Notes: generated from the sequence alone by a model not told the origin. A stretch of 64,000 nucleotides of DNA from Nostoc sp. LEGE 12450 (GCF_015206895.1 NZ_JADEXU010000004.1:1-64000), one strand, 5' to 3'. Shown: positions 18,901 through 27,729, counted from the first letter of the stretch. Program-made: numbers and translations.

Positions 18901-19461
18901 GGTGATACACTAGCTAGCGGAAGTCATGACCAAACAGTGAGACTCTGGCATACCACCTTAAATCAATGTTTGAAGACTTTACATGGTCATACAGAGTGGG
19001 TTTGGGCAGTTGGCTTTACTTCAGATGGCCGTATACTAGCTAGCGGCAGTGGAGACCAAACAATAAAACTCTGGGATGTTGGCACTGGTGAGTGTCTTGG
19101 AACTTTGCAAGGACACACTAATAGTATATACTCAGTTGCCTTCAGTGCAGATGGTTGTATATTAGCTAGTGGCAGTGGCGATCAAACAGTTAAGCTTTGG
19201 GACGTTAACACAGGTAGGTGTTTAAGAACTTTATTAGGACATACTAGATGGGTTTGGTCAGTTACTTTTAGTTCCGATGATCAGACTGTGGTCAGTTGTA
19301 GTGAAGATGAAACAATTAAGATTTGGGATGTACAAACAGGTGAATGTTTGAAAACTTTGAAAAGTAAAAATCCTTATGAGGGAATGAATATAACTAGCAT
19401 AAGCGGGTTAACTGAGTCTCAGAAGGATACTTTAAAAACTTTAGGAGCAGTTGAGTATTAA
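15916..19461 (+). CDS. STAND NTPase: HTH + NB-ARC + 14 WD40 repeats
   Basis: 1181-residue NLR-like signalling ATPase. Residues about 35-90 look like an XRE-type helix-turn-helix (YTLEEMSARSGLYSATISKVLNREGGVDKQTIEKLF). The NB-ARC ATPase has P-loop LLGIGGIGKTT (129-139), Walker B HRCLVILDNAES, and LTSREKPKE as sensor; GNPLALKIVA is the GLPL-type motif. Residues about 540-560 contain two pentapeptide-like units (ADLQDIKLHNVNFAHAHL). From about 563 there are 14 WD40 units of 42 residues (SVxFSPDGxxLASGSxDQTVKLWD), enough for two seven-bladed propellers. Such proteins act as sensor switches; in cyanobacteria some are proposed as defence or cell-death triggers. No effector domain is visible, so output may be through the HTH. 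Confidence 0.92.
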   Translation: MTLQNWRRKRGVALTTKGLQKIQEAKHQSEAKENFGNRYTLEEMSARSGLYSATISKVLNREGGVDKQTIEKLFSAFNLKIDKNDYLSSINRLDWGEAIFNPVFYGRTEELTTLEQWILNEHCRLVALLGIGGIGKTTLSIKLAQQIQDNFEYVIWRSLREAPPVKIILSNLLQFLSDEQETEGNLPESFSDRVSRLLYYLQNHRCLVILDNAESILRSGSRAGLYREGYEEYGELFRRIGEATHQSCLVLTSREKPKEVALLEGEALSVRSLPLSGLKVAEGQEILKLKGLSAAEDEWKVMIERYAGNPLALKIVATTIQDIFNGNISEFLQQDTAVFGDIRDILEQQFERLSELEKDIMYWLAINRESITLSELREDIVSPVPQAKLLEALESLGRRSLIEKARPKLIEKTGSLFTLQPVVMEYVTSSLIEQVCEEILTQNIYLFRSKALTKATAKEYVRDTQIRFIIKPVIDGLLTAFRSKKNLENHLAQILTTLREISPLEQSYTAGNVFNLLYHLETDLSSYDFSYLTIWQADLQDIKLHNVNFAHAHLAKCVFIETFGGIFSVAFSPNGKLLATGDTNGEIRLYEVANSQQLMTCKGHTGWVWSVIFSPDGQVLASGSNDQTIKLWDISNGQCLKTLEDHRGGVRSVTFSPDGQILASGSDDQTVKLWNISTGKCLKTLQENGCSVWSVAFSPKGNMLASGNDDHKVRLWDINSSSCIHTLEGHTQRVYSVTFSPDGNTLASASHDQTVKVWNASTGKCIKILQGHTDLVHSVTFSVDGSALVSCGDDQTVRIWDFVSGQCLKTLQGHKSRVWSLAICINQNICASSSDDQTVKLWNISTGRCIKTFQGYNNGIWSVAVSPSDNNILASGSNDQTVTLWDVTTGKCLRTLRGHGRRVTSVVFVPDSHLLASGSEDQTVRLWDLNTGKCLKILRGHSNRVTSVTFSADSHFLASGSDDQTIKLWDIGTGQCLNTLQGHSGRTWSVAFSPDGDTLASGSHDQTVRLWHTTLNQCLKTLHGHTEWVWAVGFTSDGRILASGSGDQTIKLWDVGTGECLGTLQGHTNSIYSVAFSADGCILASGSGDQTVKLWDVNTGRCLRTLLGHTRWVWSVTFSSDDQTVVSCSEDETIKIWDVQTGECLKTLKSKNPYEGMNITSISGLTESQKDTLKTLGAVEY
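17602..19359 (+). repeat. Fourteen ~126-bp WD40 coding repeats
   Basis: Near-regular 126-base units with recurring words such as GATGACCAAACAGT and CTAGCTAGCGG. DNA similarity between units is high enough to favour recombination and repeat-number change. Confidence 0.85.
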
Positions 19462-19521
19462 AGGAGACTTAATATTAGAGTTATAATACAGAATCAAGCC
19501 AGCTTGCTAACAAGTGCTAAT

Positions 19522-20505
19522 TCAATTAGTTATTTTGCTTTTCAATAGCGAAACTGCACCTAAAATGCTGTATGCTAGCATTCCTAATCCAAGAGATGGT
19601 TCGGGTACTGGTACTGGCTTAAGTACTGAGAATGCTAATTCTCCAATTAGCTTATGAGCAGTAGTTGTAGGATGCACTTCGTCCCAAAACAAAAATTCTT
19701 CAGGGTTACAGGAAACTTGTTGTGTGGGAACATCTATAGGCACTACTGATAAGTCTTTGCTAATGCAAGAGTTAGTAACGTTTGTAAAACCGAATTCCTC
19801 TGGAGCAGCAATGATCCTATCAAATAGAGAATTAACATTCAGTTCTATAATGTTGACATCGGGACTTAATTGTTGGCTCAAAACTTGGAGTTCTGTATTC
19901 AAACTAGAGTTATGTTCACTGCTGAATGTGTTGAATAAGTTGGAACGTTGACTAGTGAAATTTGCAAAAGGCGATTTTCCCAAATCTGATAAGTTTACCA
20001 CCATGATATCTCTAGCACCATCAGCAACAAGTGATGTCAACGCTGTTGATAAATTTGCCACTGTATTACTAGGATTGGGCTCATCATCGAAAAAGTAACT
20101 TAGGTAGTCATTAGTACCAGCCCAAATAATATATAGAGCATTAGAATCAGCAGTTTCATCTGCTGCTACAAAGTTATTTATCTGTTGCTGCAATCCTGGT
20201 AAAGTAGCCAAACCAATATTCTCAGTTCCTGTAGTCGCACCACCAAAAGCAAAGTTATTGTTCAGATTTAATGTTAATCCTAGATCAGAGGCAAGATAAT
20301 CAACCCAATTTGGCCCATTAGAAAAATGCCCATTATAGTATGTTGGACTTGGGGGAATAATTCCATTAGTGGCATTAAACACATTACCAATATCAGATAA
20401 ACTGTCTCCAAAGACATAAATATTTTCATAATCTTTTGCTAATACTTTGAGTGGAGATATCAAAGATAAAAGCAAAAATCCTGTTGTTATAATTTGTCTT
20501 TGCAC
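19522..20505 (-). CDS. Secreted GDSL/SGNH esterase-lipase with PEP-CTERM anchor
   Basis: 327 residues. N-terminal signal peptide (ITTGFLLLSLISPLKVLA), SGNH block I FGDSLSD with nucleophile Ser near residue 36, Asn block GTNDY, and C-terminal DEVHPTTTAH with the Asp/His pair. The C terminus VPVPEPSLGLGMLAYSILGAVSLLKSK is a PEP-CTERM sorting signal (PEP, hydrophobic span, basic end), so the protein is exported and handled by an exosortase system. GTG start. It lies 62 bases downstream of the KAS III-like gene on the same strand and may be co-transcribed with it. Substrate unknown. Confidence 0.85.
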   Translation of the reverse strand: MQRQIITTGFLLLSLISPLKVLAKDYENIYVFGDSLSDIGNVFNATNGIIPPSPTYYNGHFSNGPNWVDYLASDLGLTLNLNNNFAFGGATTGTENIGLATLPGLQQQINNFVAADETADSNALYIIWAGTNDYLSYFFDDEPNPSNTVANLSTALTSLVADGARDIMVVNLSDLGKSPFANFTSQRSNLFNTFSSEHNSSLNTELQVLSQQLSPDVNIIELNVNSLFDRIIAAPEEFGFTNVTNSCISKDLSVVPIDVPTQQVSCNPEEFLFWDEVHPTTTAHKLIGELAFSVLKPVPVPEPSLGLGMLAYSILGAVSLLKSKITN

Positions 20506-20567
20506 AGTTAATTCCTTAATCTAATTTAAAACTTGTAAAGATATTTTGGGAAAAATCTCGCTCCTTT

Positions 20568-21680
20568 CTAGAGAGCTTTTTTGGCCAATTTAAAACTTTC
20601 AAGAGGGTGAGGAGCTAACGCCACATTACCCCAGCGCATTACACTTGCAGAAGCAACACCTGCTGCACCAGAACCGTAAATGAGAACTAAGTCATTTTCG
20701 TGAATCTTGTCCAAATGTGCAGCATGGTACAGATTTGCCACAGTCAGTACTGGGCCTATATTTGCATATAGAGGGTAGAGATTGATCGTGCGTTCTGGAT
20801 CAATACCGAGTAGCCGTGTGCAGAAGCGTGTCATCCAAGCAGTAGGGGTATTGAAAAGAAAAAAGTCGATTTGCTCTAAGGTTACACCAGCAGATGCGAT
20901 CGCACCCTCGCAACATATTGAAAGAAACTCCGCAGCCGTTTCGCGTAGAGCCTTCGCACCCTTACCAGTCTGCATACGGAATCGTGAATTTCCTTGCTCA
21001 TCCTTTGTCAGTTCAGCAGATACGACCTCACACAGCGCACCTGTATGGACTGTCTTGGTACCAAGGATACCCTGATTTCCTGCGAGTGAACTGACTACAA
21101 AGGCTCCAGCACCATCACCAAGAAACCAAGACACAGTATCTTGCTCGTCAAAAACGCGAGAGTACGAACACGAAATAACTACGAGTACATTGCGATAATC
21201 TCCAGATCGCACCAAAGCAGAGGCAGTTTGAAGTACAACTGGCGTACTTCCACATGTTCCATCAAGATTCCATGCAGCACCTACAAGACCAAGTTTACGG
21301 GCAAGAAAGGCGGCATTGCCAAATCCAATTTGTTCAGGCCAAACTGAGGCTACAATCATCAAATCAATATCATTAACAGAAAGTTTGGCTGCATTCAGCG
21401 CATCTGTTGCTGCGCGATATTCCAAGGTTAATGAAGACTCCTCATGACTAAGCAGCCAGCGCTCAATAGTACCACGAAAGGGATCTGAGAGATAAGGCAA
21501 CATCTCCATATCAAATTCGTTAGCTGGAGGGGTTCCAGTCAGCGAAAACATCCTTGCCAATCCTTTTTGTTCAGCCTGAGCTATTAGCTCAGGGTACTTT
21601 TCTACGTAATAGTTATTAGTACGTCTAATAGTTGGAAAACTTAGTGCAATTGAGCGAATACCTACTGGGGAATGCACCAT
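20568..21680 (-). CDS. 3-oxoacyl-ACP synthase III-like enzyme lacking the catalytic His
   Basis: 370-residue thiolase-fold protein of the KAS III (FabH) family. Catalytic Cys143 is in LDGTCGSTPVVL and the Asn of the triad is in YANIGPV (Asn307). Where FabH has HQAN, this protein reads FNTPT, so the triad His is replaced by Asn277. This argues against ordinary decarboxylative fatty-acid initiation and for an acyl transfer or secondary-metabolite reaction, as in other divergent KAS III enzymes. It begins 19 bases after the stop of the ThDP enzyme gene, so the two form an operon and probably work in sequence on an acyl or acyloin product; that is inference. Confidence 0.82.
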   Translation of the reverse strand: MVHSPVGIRSIALSFPTIRRTNNYYVEKYPELIAQAEQKGLARMFSLTGTPPANEFDMEMLPYLSDPFRGTIERWLLSHEESSLTLEYRAATDALNAAKLSVNDIDLMIVASVWPEQIGFGNAAFLARKLGLVGAAWNLDGTCGSTPVVLQTASALVRSGDYRNVLVVISCSYSRVFDEQDTVSWFLGDGAGAFVVSSLAGNQGILGTKTVHTGALCEVVSAELTKDEQGNSRFRMQTGKGAKALRETAAEFLSICCEGAIASAGVTLEQIDFFLFNTPTAWMTRFCTRLLGIDPERTINLYPLYANIGPVLTVANLYHAAHLDKIHENDLVLIYGSGAAGVASASVMRWGNVALAPHPLESFKLAKKAL

Positions 21681-21699
21681 ATAAAAATTTTCTTTTATC

Positions 21700-23457
21700 T
21701 TAATAGTTGGTAGCGCCCTGTGAAATTAGGCTTTGATTGCGACTTTGAGCGGGTGCTATTTGGGTGTGATCTATGATTACATCAACCACAAATGGCCCAG
21801 TGGCTGCGATCGCTTTTTCTAGTGCAGACTGGATGTCGTAGTCGCTTTCAACACGAAGACCATCAGCACCCATCCCCTGAGCAACCTTGACGAAATTTAC
21901 TTGGGGAATCATTGCATCTGCGCTCTTGAAACCCACATATGCCATTCCTTGTTCGCACATATTGTAGCGCCCGTCATTGAGTACAATCCAGATGGCGGGA
22001 GCTTGATATTTGACGGCAGTGTTTACCTCATTAAGCATGAGCATAGCACCATCTCCAACAATGGCGACGGCTTTACCTCGGCGTGCTAGCGCAGCACCAA
22101 CAACACCAGTGACAGTATGACCCATAGCCGCAAACCCTGTACTGGTACGAAAACGTCCTGGTTTTGTAAATTGCAGTAAGTTAATTGCCCAAGCAAATGA
22201 GTTTCCGCCCTCAGCCATCACCAATGCATCACTTCCTTCAACAATTACCTGTTGAATTACATTCATCAATATATTGGGTAGGACTCGATCAGCCACGCTT
22301 GGATGAACGACATTATGTACGGGTCTCGGTAGTGACAGGGCTGTTGACAGACTAAGATTTTCTGGAAAGTATCTCAGCAGACCCTTGACAAAAAGTCTCA
22401 CATCGGAATGGATGGTAAAAGTCTCAGCGGATGGATATGCAGTTCCTAGAACGTTTGTGTCGATGTCAACATGCAAAAAGCCGTGTCTGGGAATCATCTC
22501 AGGATTCCAGAATGAGGTAAACTCACCAAGACGTGTTCCTAATACCAGGATGTGCCTTGGACGTTGCTCCCTCATGTACCTGAAAACAGACTCATGTCCA
22601 CCAAAGCCAGTAACGCCTACAAACTGAGGATGATCTTCAGGAAAAATACCCTTAGCTCGTGGTGAACACATTACGGCGGCCCCTGTTCTCTCAGCAAGCT
22701 GGCGAATCTCTTTTGCAGCATCCCTTGCCCCAAAGCCCACCCAGATTGCAAACGGCCCCTCAGATAGTAACCGGACACATTTTGCGATTGTTTCTTCACT
22801 TGCTGTTGCCACAGCATGAGACAGAGTTATTCGTGGCAAAGATGTATTTACTGAACTTGTCTGGATGTTTGTCGGAATACTGATATGAGCTACAAATCCT
22901 TCAGGTTGTGCTAGACCAAGAGCAATCCTTCGAGAAACCTCTGGAAGTTCATCGCTGGATTCGAGGGTTGTTGCATAATGGAATATTGTCCCCGAAGTAA
23001 AAATATCTGCACTAGGCATTGTGTAGGTGCTAGTTTCTTGACAAGCCCACCGACCACGCTGTGTTGAAGAAGTCGAAGCTGATACGAAAATTACCTTAGC
23101 TCCCTCCCAACGGGCAGCCAACAGCCCTGTCAAAGCATTGGTGATCCCTGGGCCTGTAGTAGTGAATACCACAACTGGGCGATCGCTAGCAAAGTGCGCC
23201 TCAATGGCCGCAAAAGCTGCTCCGGCTTCATGCCGAAAGTGCAGCACCTGGATGGGACTTTGATGTAATGCAGCCCACACCGGGGCGATCGCACCTCCTG
23301 AAACACCAAAGGCATACTCTACTTCCATATCTCCTAGCATTTTAACCACTGCCTCTGCTACCGAAGAAGGTCTAGATGGCTTGCTGTGAGATTGCTGTTC
23401 AGTGGAGTTTAATTGTTCAGTGGTATTCGCTTGTGTGTCCTGAAATTTAAGATGCAT
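21700..23457 (-). CDS. Thiamine-diphosphate-dependent enzyme of the acetolactate synthase/decarboxylase superfamily
   Basis: 585 residues in the usual three-domain layout. N-terminal PYR domain with the catalytic Glu in LHFRHEAGAAFAA (about residue 77) and VVFTTTGPGITNALTGLL; central domain; C-terminal PP domain with the ThDP/Mg motif starting GDGAMLMLNE and ending IVLNDGRYN. No partner regulatory subunit is adjacent, so it is unlikely to be the housekeeping acetolactate synthase. Such enzymes make acyloins or decarboxylate 2-keto acids, for example in scytonemin synthesis (ScyA), but no other scy gene is seen here. I use the ATG at 23457; a GTG 18 codons upstream is possible. First gene of the ThDP-KAS III (-GDSL) set. 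Confidence 0.82.
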   Translation of the reverse strand: MHLKFQDTQANTTEQLNSTEQQSHSKPSRPSSVAEAVVKMLGDMEVEYAFGVSGGAIAPVWAALHQSPIQVLHFRHEAGAAFAAIEAHFASDRPVVVFTTTGPGITNALTGLLAARWEGAKVIFVSASTSSTQRGRWACQETSTYTMPSADIFTSGTIFHYATTLESSDELPEVSRRIALGLAQPEGFVAHISIPTNIQTSSVNTSLPRITLSHAVATASEETIAKCVRLLSEGPFAIWVGFGARDAAKEIRQLAERTGAAVMCSPRAKGIFPEDHPQFVGVTGFGGHESVFRYMREQRPRHILVLGTRLGEFTSFWNPEMIPRHGFLHVDIDTNVLGTAYPSAETFTIHSDVRLFVKGLLRYFPENLSLSTALSLPRPVHNVVHPSVADRVLPNILMNVIQQVIVEGSDALVMAEGGNSFAWAINLLQFTKPGRFRTSTGFAAMGHTVTGVVGAALARRGKAVAIVGDGAMLMLNEVNTAVKYQAPAIWIVLNDGRYNMCEQGMAYVGFKSADAMIPQVNFVKVAQGMGADGLRVESDYDIQSALEKAIAATGPFVVDVIIDHTQIAPAQSRNQSLISQGATNY

Positions 23458-23792
23458 ACAAACTATACTTATTAGGAATAATTTCCCCTGTGAAGTAACA
23501 TTATCCCACACGCTAAACTCAGCAATATTACTTTTTTTAGATAACTACCATACAAATTTTTTAGTACTGCTTTACAAAAGCAGTAACTTAGAAACCTTAA
23601 AATGACCCTCACACTTTGCCTTGCCAATCTTTTAGCAGTTGAAAATCTGATACAAGGAATGTCTAGAGAATTAAACATTATTATGTGGATGTAGCAATGC
23701 CTGTGGCGGGCTGCGCCAACGCAGATGGGTTAACCTGTTTTCCAGTTTATGGGAACTGAACACTATAGAATCAAGCTCTGGAGTATAAAAAG
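23458..23792. other. Intergenic region with a dispersed repeat
   Basis: 335 bases upstream of the ThDP operon. A GGCGGGCTGCGCCAACGC copy of the dispersed repeat lies at 23705-23722. No gene seen. Confidence 0.4.
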
Positions 23793-24424
23793 GTGATTAA
23801 CTTCAATCAGTATAAAGCTTTAACTTTCGATTGTTATGGAACCCTGATTGGGAGAACGGCATTTTAGGAGCGCTCAAGCCACTTTTGCTGGTACACAACA
23901 CTGATTTAGATGACGGTCGAATTCTGGAACTTTTTGCTGAATTTGAAGCAGAACTGGAGAAGGGTGACTATATCAAATATCGGGAAGTTTTGAAGACAGT
24001 AGTCGATAAATTTGGCGAACAATTTGGCTTTGAGCCAACTTTCAAGGAACTAAATTCAATTGCTGATTCGATTCAGCATTGACTACCTTTCCCCGATACA
24101 GTAGAGGCACTTAAAATACTCAAGCAAAAGTTTCGGCTGGTAATTATCTCCAATGTAGATGACGATCTCTTTGCTTTTTCTGCAAAACACTTGGAGGTAG
24201 AATTTGACCAAATAATCACAGCAGAACAAGCAAAAAGTTACAAACCCTCCTTAAACAACTTCAGACTGGCTATTGAGAGAATTGATTTGCCACTAGAGCA
24301 GATATTACATGTTGCTGCTAGTGTATATCACGATATCGTGACAGCCCAATCTATGGGACTATCAACAGTTTGGGTAAACCGTCGAGCAGATAAAGCAGGG
24401 TTAGCGCGTCTCAAAACCTATTGA
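23793..24424 (+). pseudogene. Haloacid-dehalogenase-type HAD hydrolase, frameshift plus nonsense
   Basis: Reading from GTG 23793 gives MINFNQYKALTFDCYGTLI with the HAD motif I DxxxT/DCYGT form, then the frame breaks at 23849. The next frame continues as DWENGILGALKPLLL. Homologous proteins read GTLIDWE here; loss of one GATT from a GATTGATT would produce exactly the observed sequence. A second lesion is an in-frame TGA at 24080-24082 (QH-stop-LPFPDTVEALK, where Trp is expected). Motif II (VIISNVDDD), the Lys region (KSYKPS) and motif IV-like (HVAASVYHDIVTAQSMGLSTVWVNR) are still readable. Clearly dead, but recent enough to be almost full length. Confidence 0.85.
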
Positions 24425-24521
24425 CAAGAGGACTCGCCCGATCAGCAATCTTTGTTGGAAACAAAGTGACACCATCCGAGGTAGGGTAAGATTTTATTCA
24501 TCTCGCTGCCAGATCAAAGTA

Positions 24522-25246
24522 ATGTCAACAGGATTTGAGAACAAGAAAAGCAAAACCAAAGCATCTTTTGCACCCAGCGTAGACAGCTTTGACATTACCA
24601 GTAAGTTTCAAGAATATTTCACAGAAGTAAAAGACCCAAGAACAGAAAGGACGAGATGGCATTTACTTACTGATATCATCACCATTTCCATTTTGGCAGT
24701 AATCGCCGGCGCTCAAGGTTGGGAAGATATTGAGGAGTATGGACTCAATAAAAAAGAATGGTTGCAAACATTTTTAGAACTACCATTTGGAATCCCCAGC
24801 CCTGATACTTGTTAGTTGGGTGTTTGAAAGAATTAACCCTGTTTGAGACTTCCCTATCTCTTGGTTTTAAAGGTGTTGATGTCAATATTAATCAACGGGT
24901 AGAAAAAGGGCATCACAGAATTGAAAATCGTCAAGTTTACACAGTGCCCGTCTCACAAATTTCTGTACTTCATGAACAAGACGATTGGGTAGGACTGAAA
25001 ACAGTCGTGATGGTAGTGCGTTCAATTCAACATTGGAATAAGATTACCAATGAAGTGCAGTTTTACATCTCTAGTCTCAAGAGTGATGCTAACAAGATTG
25101 GTAGTGCAATTCGACAGCACTGGGGGATCGAAAACTCTCTTCATTGGACATTAGATGTCACTTTTCATGAGGATGAATCTCGGATTCGTTCTCTGCATAG
25201 CCCACAGAATTTTGCTTTACTACACTTCTCGAACTGGCAAAGGTGA
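24522..25246 (+). pseudogene. ISAs1-family transposase remnant
   Basis: The first 97 codons match the N-terminal DDE_Tnp_1-associated region (FQEYFTEVKDPRTERTRWHLLTDIITISILAVIAGAQGWEDIEEYG). A one-base insertion after GATACT breaks the frame; the shifted frame continues SWVFERINP. The DDE middle is deleted and the C-terminal part resumes in another frame (INQRVEKGHHRIENRQVYTV; IRQHWGIENSLHWTLDVTFHEDESRIR). A full ISAs1 transposase is about 370-380 residues; about 120 are missing. I could not define terminal inverted repeats. Non-functional. Confidence 0.85.
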
Positions 25247-25351
25247 TGCAAGTGGGATAGCGGGTGACGGTCGTTGACTCAACCCACTATACATATCGGC
25301 ATTACTGTAATCGAGCGACTGTAGTTGTCGTAGGTTGAGTGCCTCTGCCAT

Positions 25352-25657
25352 CTAATTAGCTTTAAAAGATGCAGGCAATGCAGTAGCTGATAATGGCTGG
25401 ACAAACGTCCAAGGCTTACCAGAAGCGCTTAAATGATCTGGAGAAACTTCTAACGACAAACGGCAAATCATCCGCGTCTTGCTGTCTGCTGCAACCCAAA
25501 AATTACCCGCCTGGGCTGCACGTTCTGTGTAACCCACGCCTTCAATTACAACCAAGGTTGGGTTGATGGAGAATAAAGCCTGTGCGCTCCAAGCGTGTAA
25601 TTGTTCAAGTGTCGTGATCTGTGATGGAATATCTGTAGCAATATTTATTGTTGTCAT
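25352..25657 (-). CDS. Conserved-looking hypothetical protein
   Basis: 101 residues, soluble, no signal peptide or membrane segment. The sequence (LEQLHAWSAQALFSINPTLVVIEGVGYTERAAQAGNFWVAADSKTRMICRLSLEVSPDH) looks like real protein with normal composition, and the ATG is preceded by an A/G-rich AAGAG. I do not recognise a domain. It stands alone next to the transposase remnant. Confidence 0.55.
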   Translation of the reverse strand: MTTINIATDIPSQITTLEQLHAWSAQALFSINPTLVVIEGVGYTERAAQAGNFWVAADSKTRMICRLSLEVSPDHLSASGKPWTFVQPLSATALPASFKAN

Positions 25658-26135
25658 TTGAAGAGATTTGTAATTAGTTACTCTTCAGTTTTATGGGTCA
25701 ATCAAATTTGTGTAAATGTTCCACTTTTATGTAAAACCGGAACTACTTTACTGAACCAACATATTGCAAAGACTAGGTTCTAGAAAGATTGCTGATTATT
25801 GAAATTTAAAATATACCTGTTTAACCGTGCCACAAGGTTAAACCGGAAGTCACACCCCCAAAAAGATTTTCAACAGCCTGAGTAGCTGTACTGATTTTGA
25901 TAGGAAAATAAATTATACAAATCTTTAAATTAGGGCGAATTTGATGAAAAGTTTGCCAAGACTTCAGTGTTAACCGCGATCGCATCACCCACATTTACTC
26001 GCACTTGCCTTAACCCTCTAAGGCGAATACCTTGGGGGTGGAAATATGAATTGCATCGCGCGATCGCTCTCTAAGGTAAAAAGGCGATCGCGTTTTCATT
26101 GCCTAGTCAGTGCTTATTGGTATCAGCCGTTATAA
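25658..26135. other. Intergenic region with clustered HIP1 sites
   Basis: 478 bases. Three GATCGC-containing HIP1-type sites lie between 25978 and 26096. No gene or structured element recognised. Confidence 0.4.
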
Positions 26136-26369
26136 CTAAACCTTGCCTAACTCCTTCACAGTCTGCTCGTACTCGGAGTAGGTCATGTTTGTGGAGCCTC
26201 TGTGTTTGTTCATCCACCGATCGTAATAATCATAGTTTGGAGTGTCTTTGCTAATTGTCCATCCACGCTTGGCTTTGTCAGGCTTAGTACCTGAGATGGT
26301 GAACTCTAAAATTACGTCGGGGTTGACTTCACTCAACAGTTGATGACTAGCTATTTTTAGGCGTTTCAT
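26136..26369 (-). CDS. Small hypothetical protein
   Basis: 77 residues from the ATG at 26369 (11 codons longer if the upstream ATG at 26402 is used). The sequence (DVILEFTISGTKPDKAKRGWTISKDTPNYDYYDRWMNKHRGSTNMTYSEYEQTVKELG) has plausible composition but no domain I can name. It lies in a decay zone next to a broken integrase, so it may be a mobile-element passenger or a chance ORF. Confidence 0.35.
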   Translation of the reverse strand: MKRLKIASHQLLSEVNPDVILEFTISGTKPDKAKRGWTISKDTPNYDYYDRWMNKHRGSTNMTYSEYEQTVKELGKV

Positions 26370-26477
26370 TTGATTTTGGTTGCTGGAAAGGCTAAATATC
26401 AACTTACATCTTGTCCCACTAGACGGCTACAGACGTGCGTTTACGGATGATTACATTGAGCCGGATGGATTTATATC

Positions 26478-27683
26478 GTGCCTTCCTATTGCACTGGCCT
26501 AGCGATTTCGTGGAGCAACATGAATATGACGACTGAAGATAAGTGGATTAGCTCCGACCCTCGGACAGGAAAACTAGTTATTCGTTTTCGCGTTCGAGGC
26601 TTCTCCAACAAGCAGTTTTATCTCAACACAGGACTGCAAGCCAGTAAAACGAACTGGGATATAGTCCGTTCTCGGAAGGAAATCATAGAGCGAGATATCG
26701 CCTTAAATCGCTTCGACCCCACCCTAGAATTATATAAATTTGGAAATTATCAAAATGCTGTAGTCCCTGTAGAGAAAGCATCTTTGGATAAAGATATGGC
26801 ATAAATTTTTAAACTTTCAAACTCAACATCTAGAGCGCTCAACCCTAGAAAGTGATTACAAGCAAATAACTAAAATTGTTGTGAAGCTATCAAGCCAATC
26901 ACTTTACGATGCTCCAACAATTCGAGATTGGCTATTAGCAGAATACAGTTACCATACAGCACACAAAGCGCTTGCAGCCTTTTCTAGGTGCTGTAAGTGG
27001 GGTATTGATTCGTGCCTGGTTGATTTCAATCCTTTTGAAAAAATCCAGTTACCAAGTCCCAAAAATCCCAGCATTGAGAATGAGCTGAAAGCCTACACGT
27101 TGGAAGAACGGGATTTAATCATCACAGCTTTTGAGTCTCACCCGAAATTTTCACACTACAGCAGCCTGATTAAATTTTTATTCTGGACTGGATGCCAGCA
27201 TTTTCACTGACGTGGGGTGATGTCAGCCGCGAATGCACACGCATTTCTATCACAAAGGCTTATGCATCTCGTGTTTGCGTTCTCAAAGGAACCAAGAATA
27301 ACAGACGGCGGGTGTTCCCTTGTAAAGAAGGATCAAAGCTGCAATCCCTACTTGCAGAAATTCAGGTCGACTCTCCAGACCCAAAAGAACTGATTTTTAA
27401 AAGTAAAGCAGGGCAGAGAGTGAATTTAAACATTTTGGATAAATGTTGGAGGGCCCACGAGACAAAGGGTTATCGCTATAACGGCGTAGTTACCGAATTG
27501 GCTGACCAAAGCATAGTTCCTTACTTAAAAGCTTATAGCACTCGGCATACTTTCGCTACTTGGGCGATCGCTTCTGGGGAATCGTCGGAAAAAGTAGCTT
27601 ACTGGGTTGGCGATAACGTGCAAACAGTTTTGAGGTACTACTGCCACCCAGATGTCACTAAAGCTGAGTGCCCAGACTTTTGA
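26478..27683 (+). pseudogene. Tyrosine recombinase/phage-type integrase, at least two frameshifts
   Basis: Segment 1 (26478-26804) is the N-terminal arm-binding-like part (WISSDPRTGKLVIRFRVRGFSNKQFYLNTGL). Near 26800 the frame shifts and continues as FLNFQTQHLERSTLESDYKQITKIVVKLSSQSLYDAPTIRDWLL with the core-binding helices. At about 27190 a small deletion within FWTGC(RPSE)AF removes the first catalytic Arg and shifts frame again. The last segment keeps the HxxR-type box (AYSTRHTFATWA), VAYWVGD and nucleophile Tyr in TVLRYYCHPDV. The enzyme cannot be active as written. Confidence 0.82.
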
Positions 27684-27729
27684 GTACTACTCACCTGCTA
27701 CTCAAAAACAAGTTGAAAATGCTTGTAAT

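Noticed and set aside
21700-23457. Scytonemin ScyA assignment for the ThDP enzyme
   Set aside because: No scyB, scyC or other scytonemin genes adjoin it; the partner is a KAS III-like enzyme instead.
24522-25246. Intact insertion sequence
   Set aside because: Frameshifted, lacks the DDE middle region, and no terminal inverted repeats could be found by eye.
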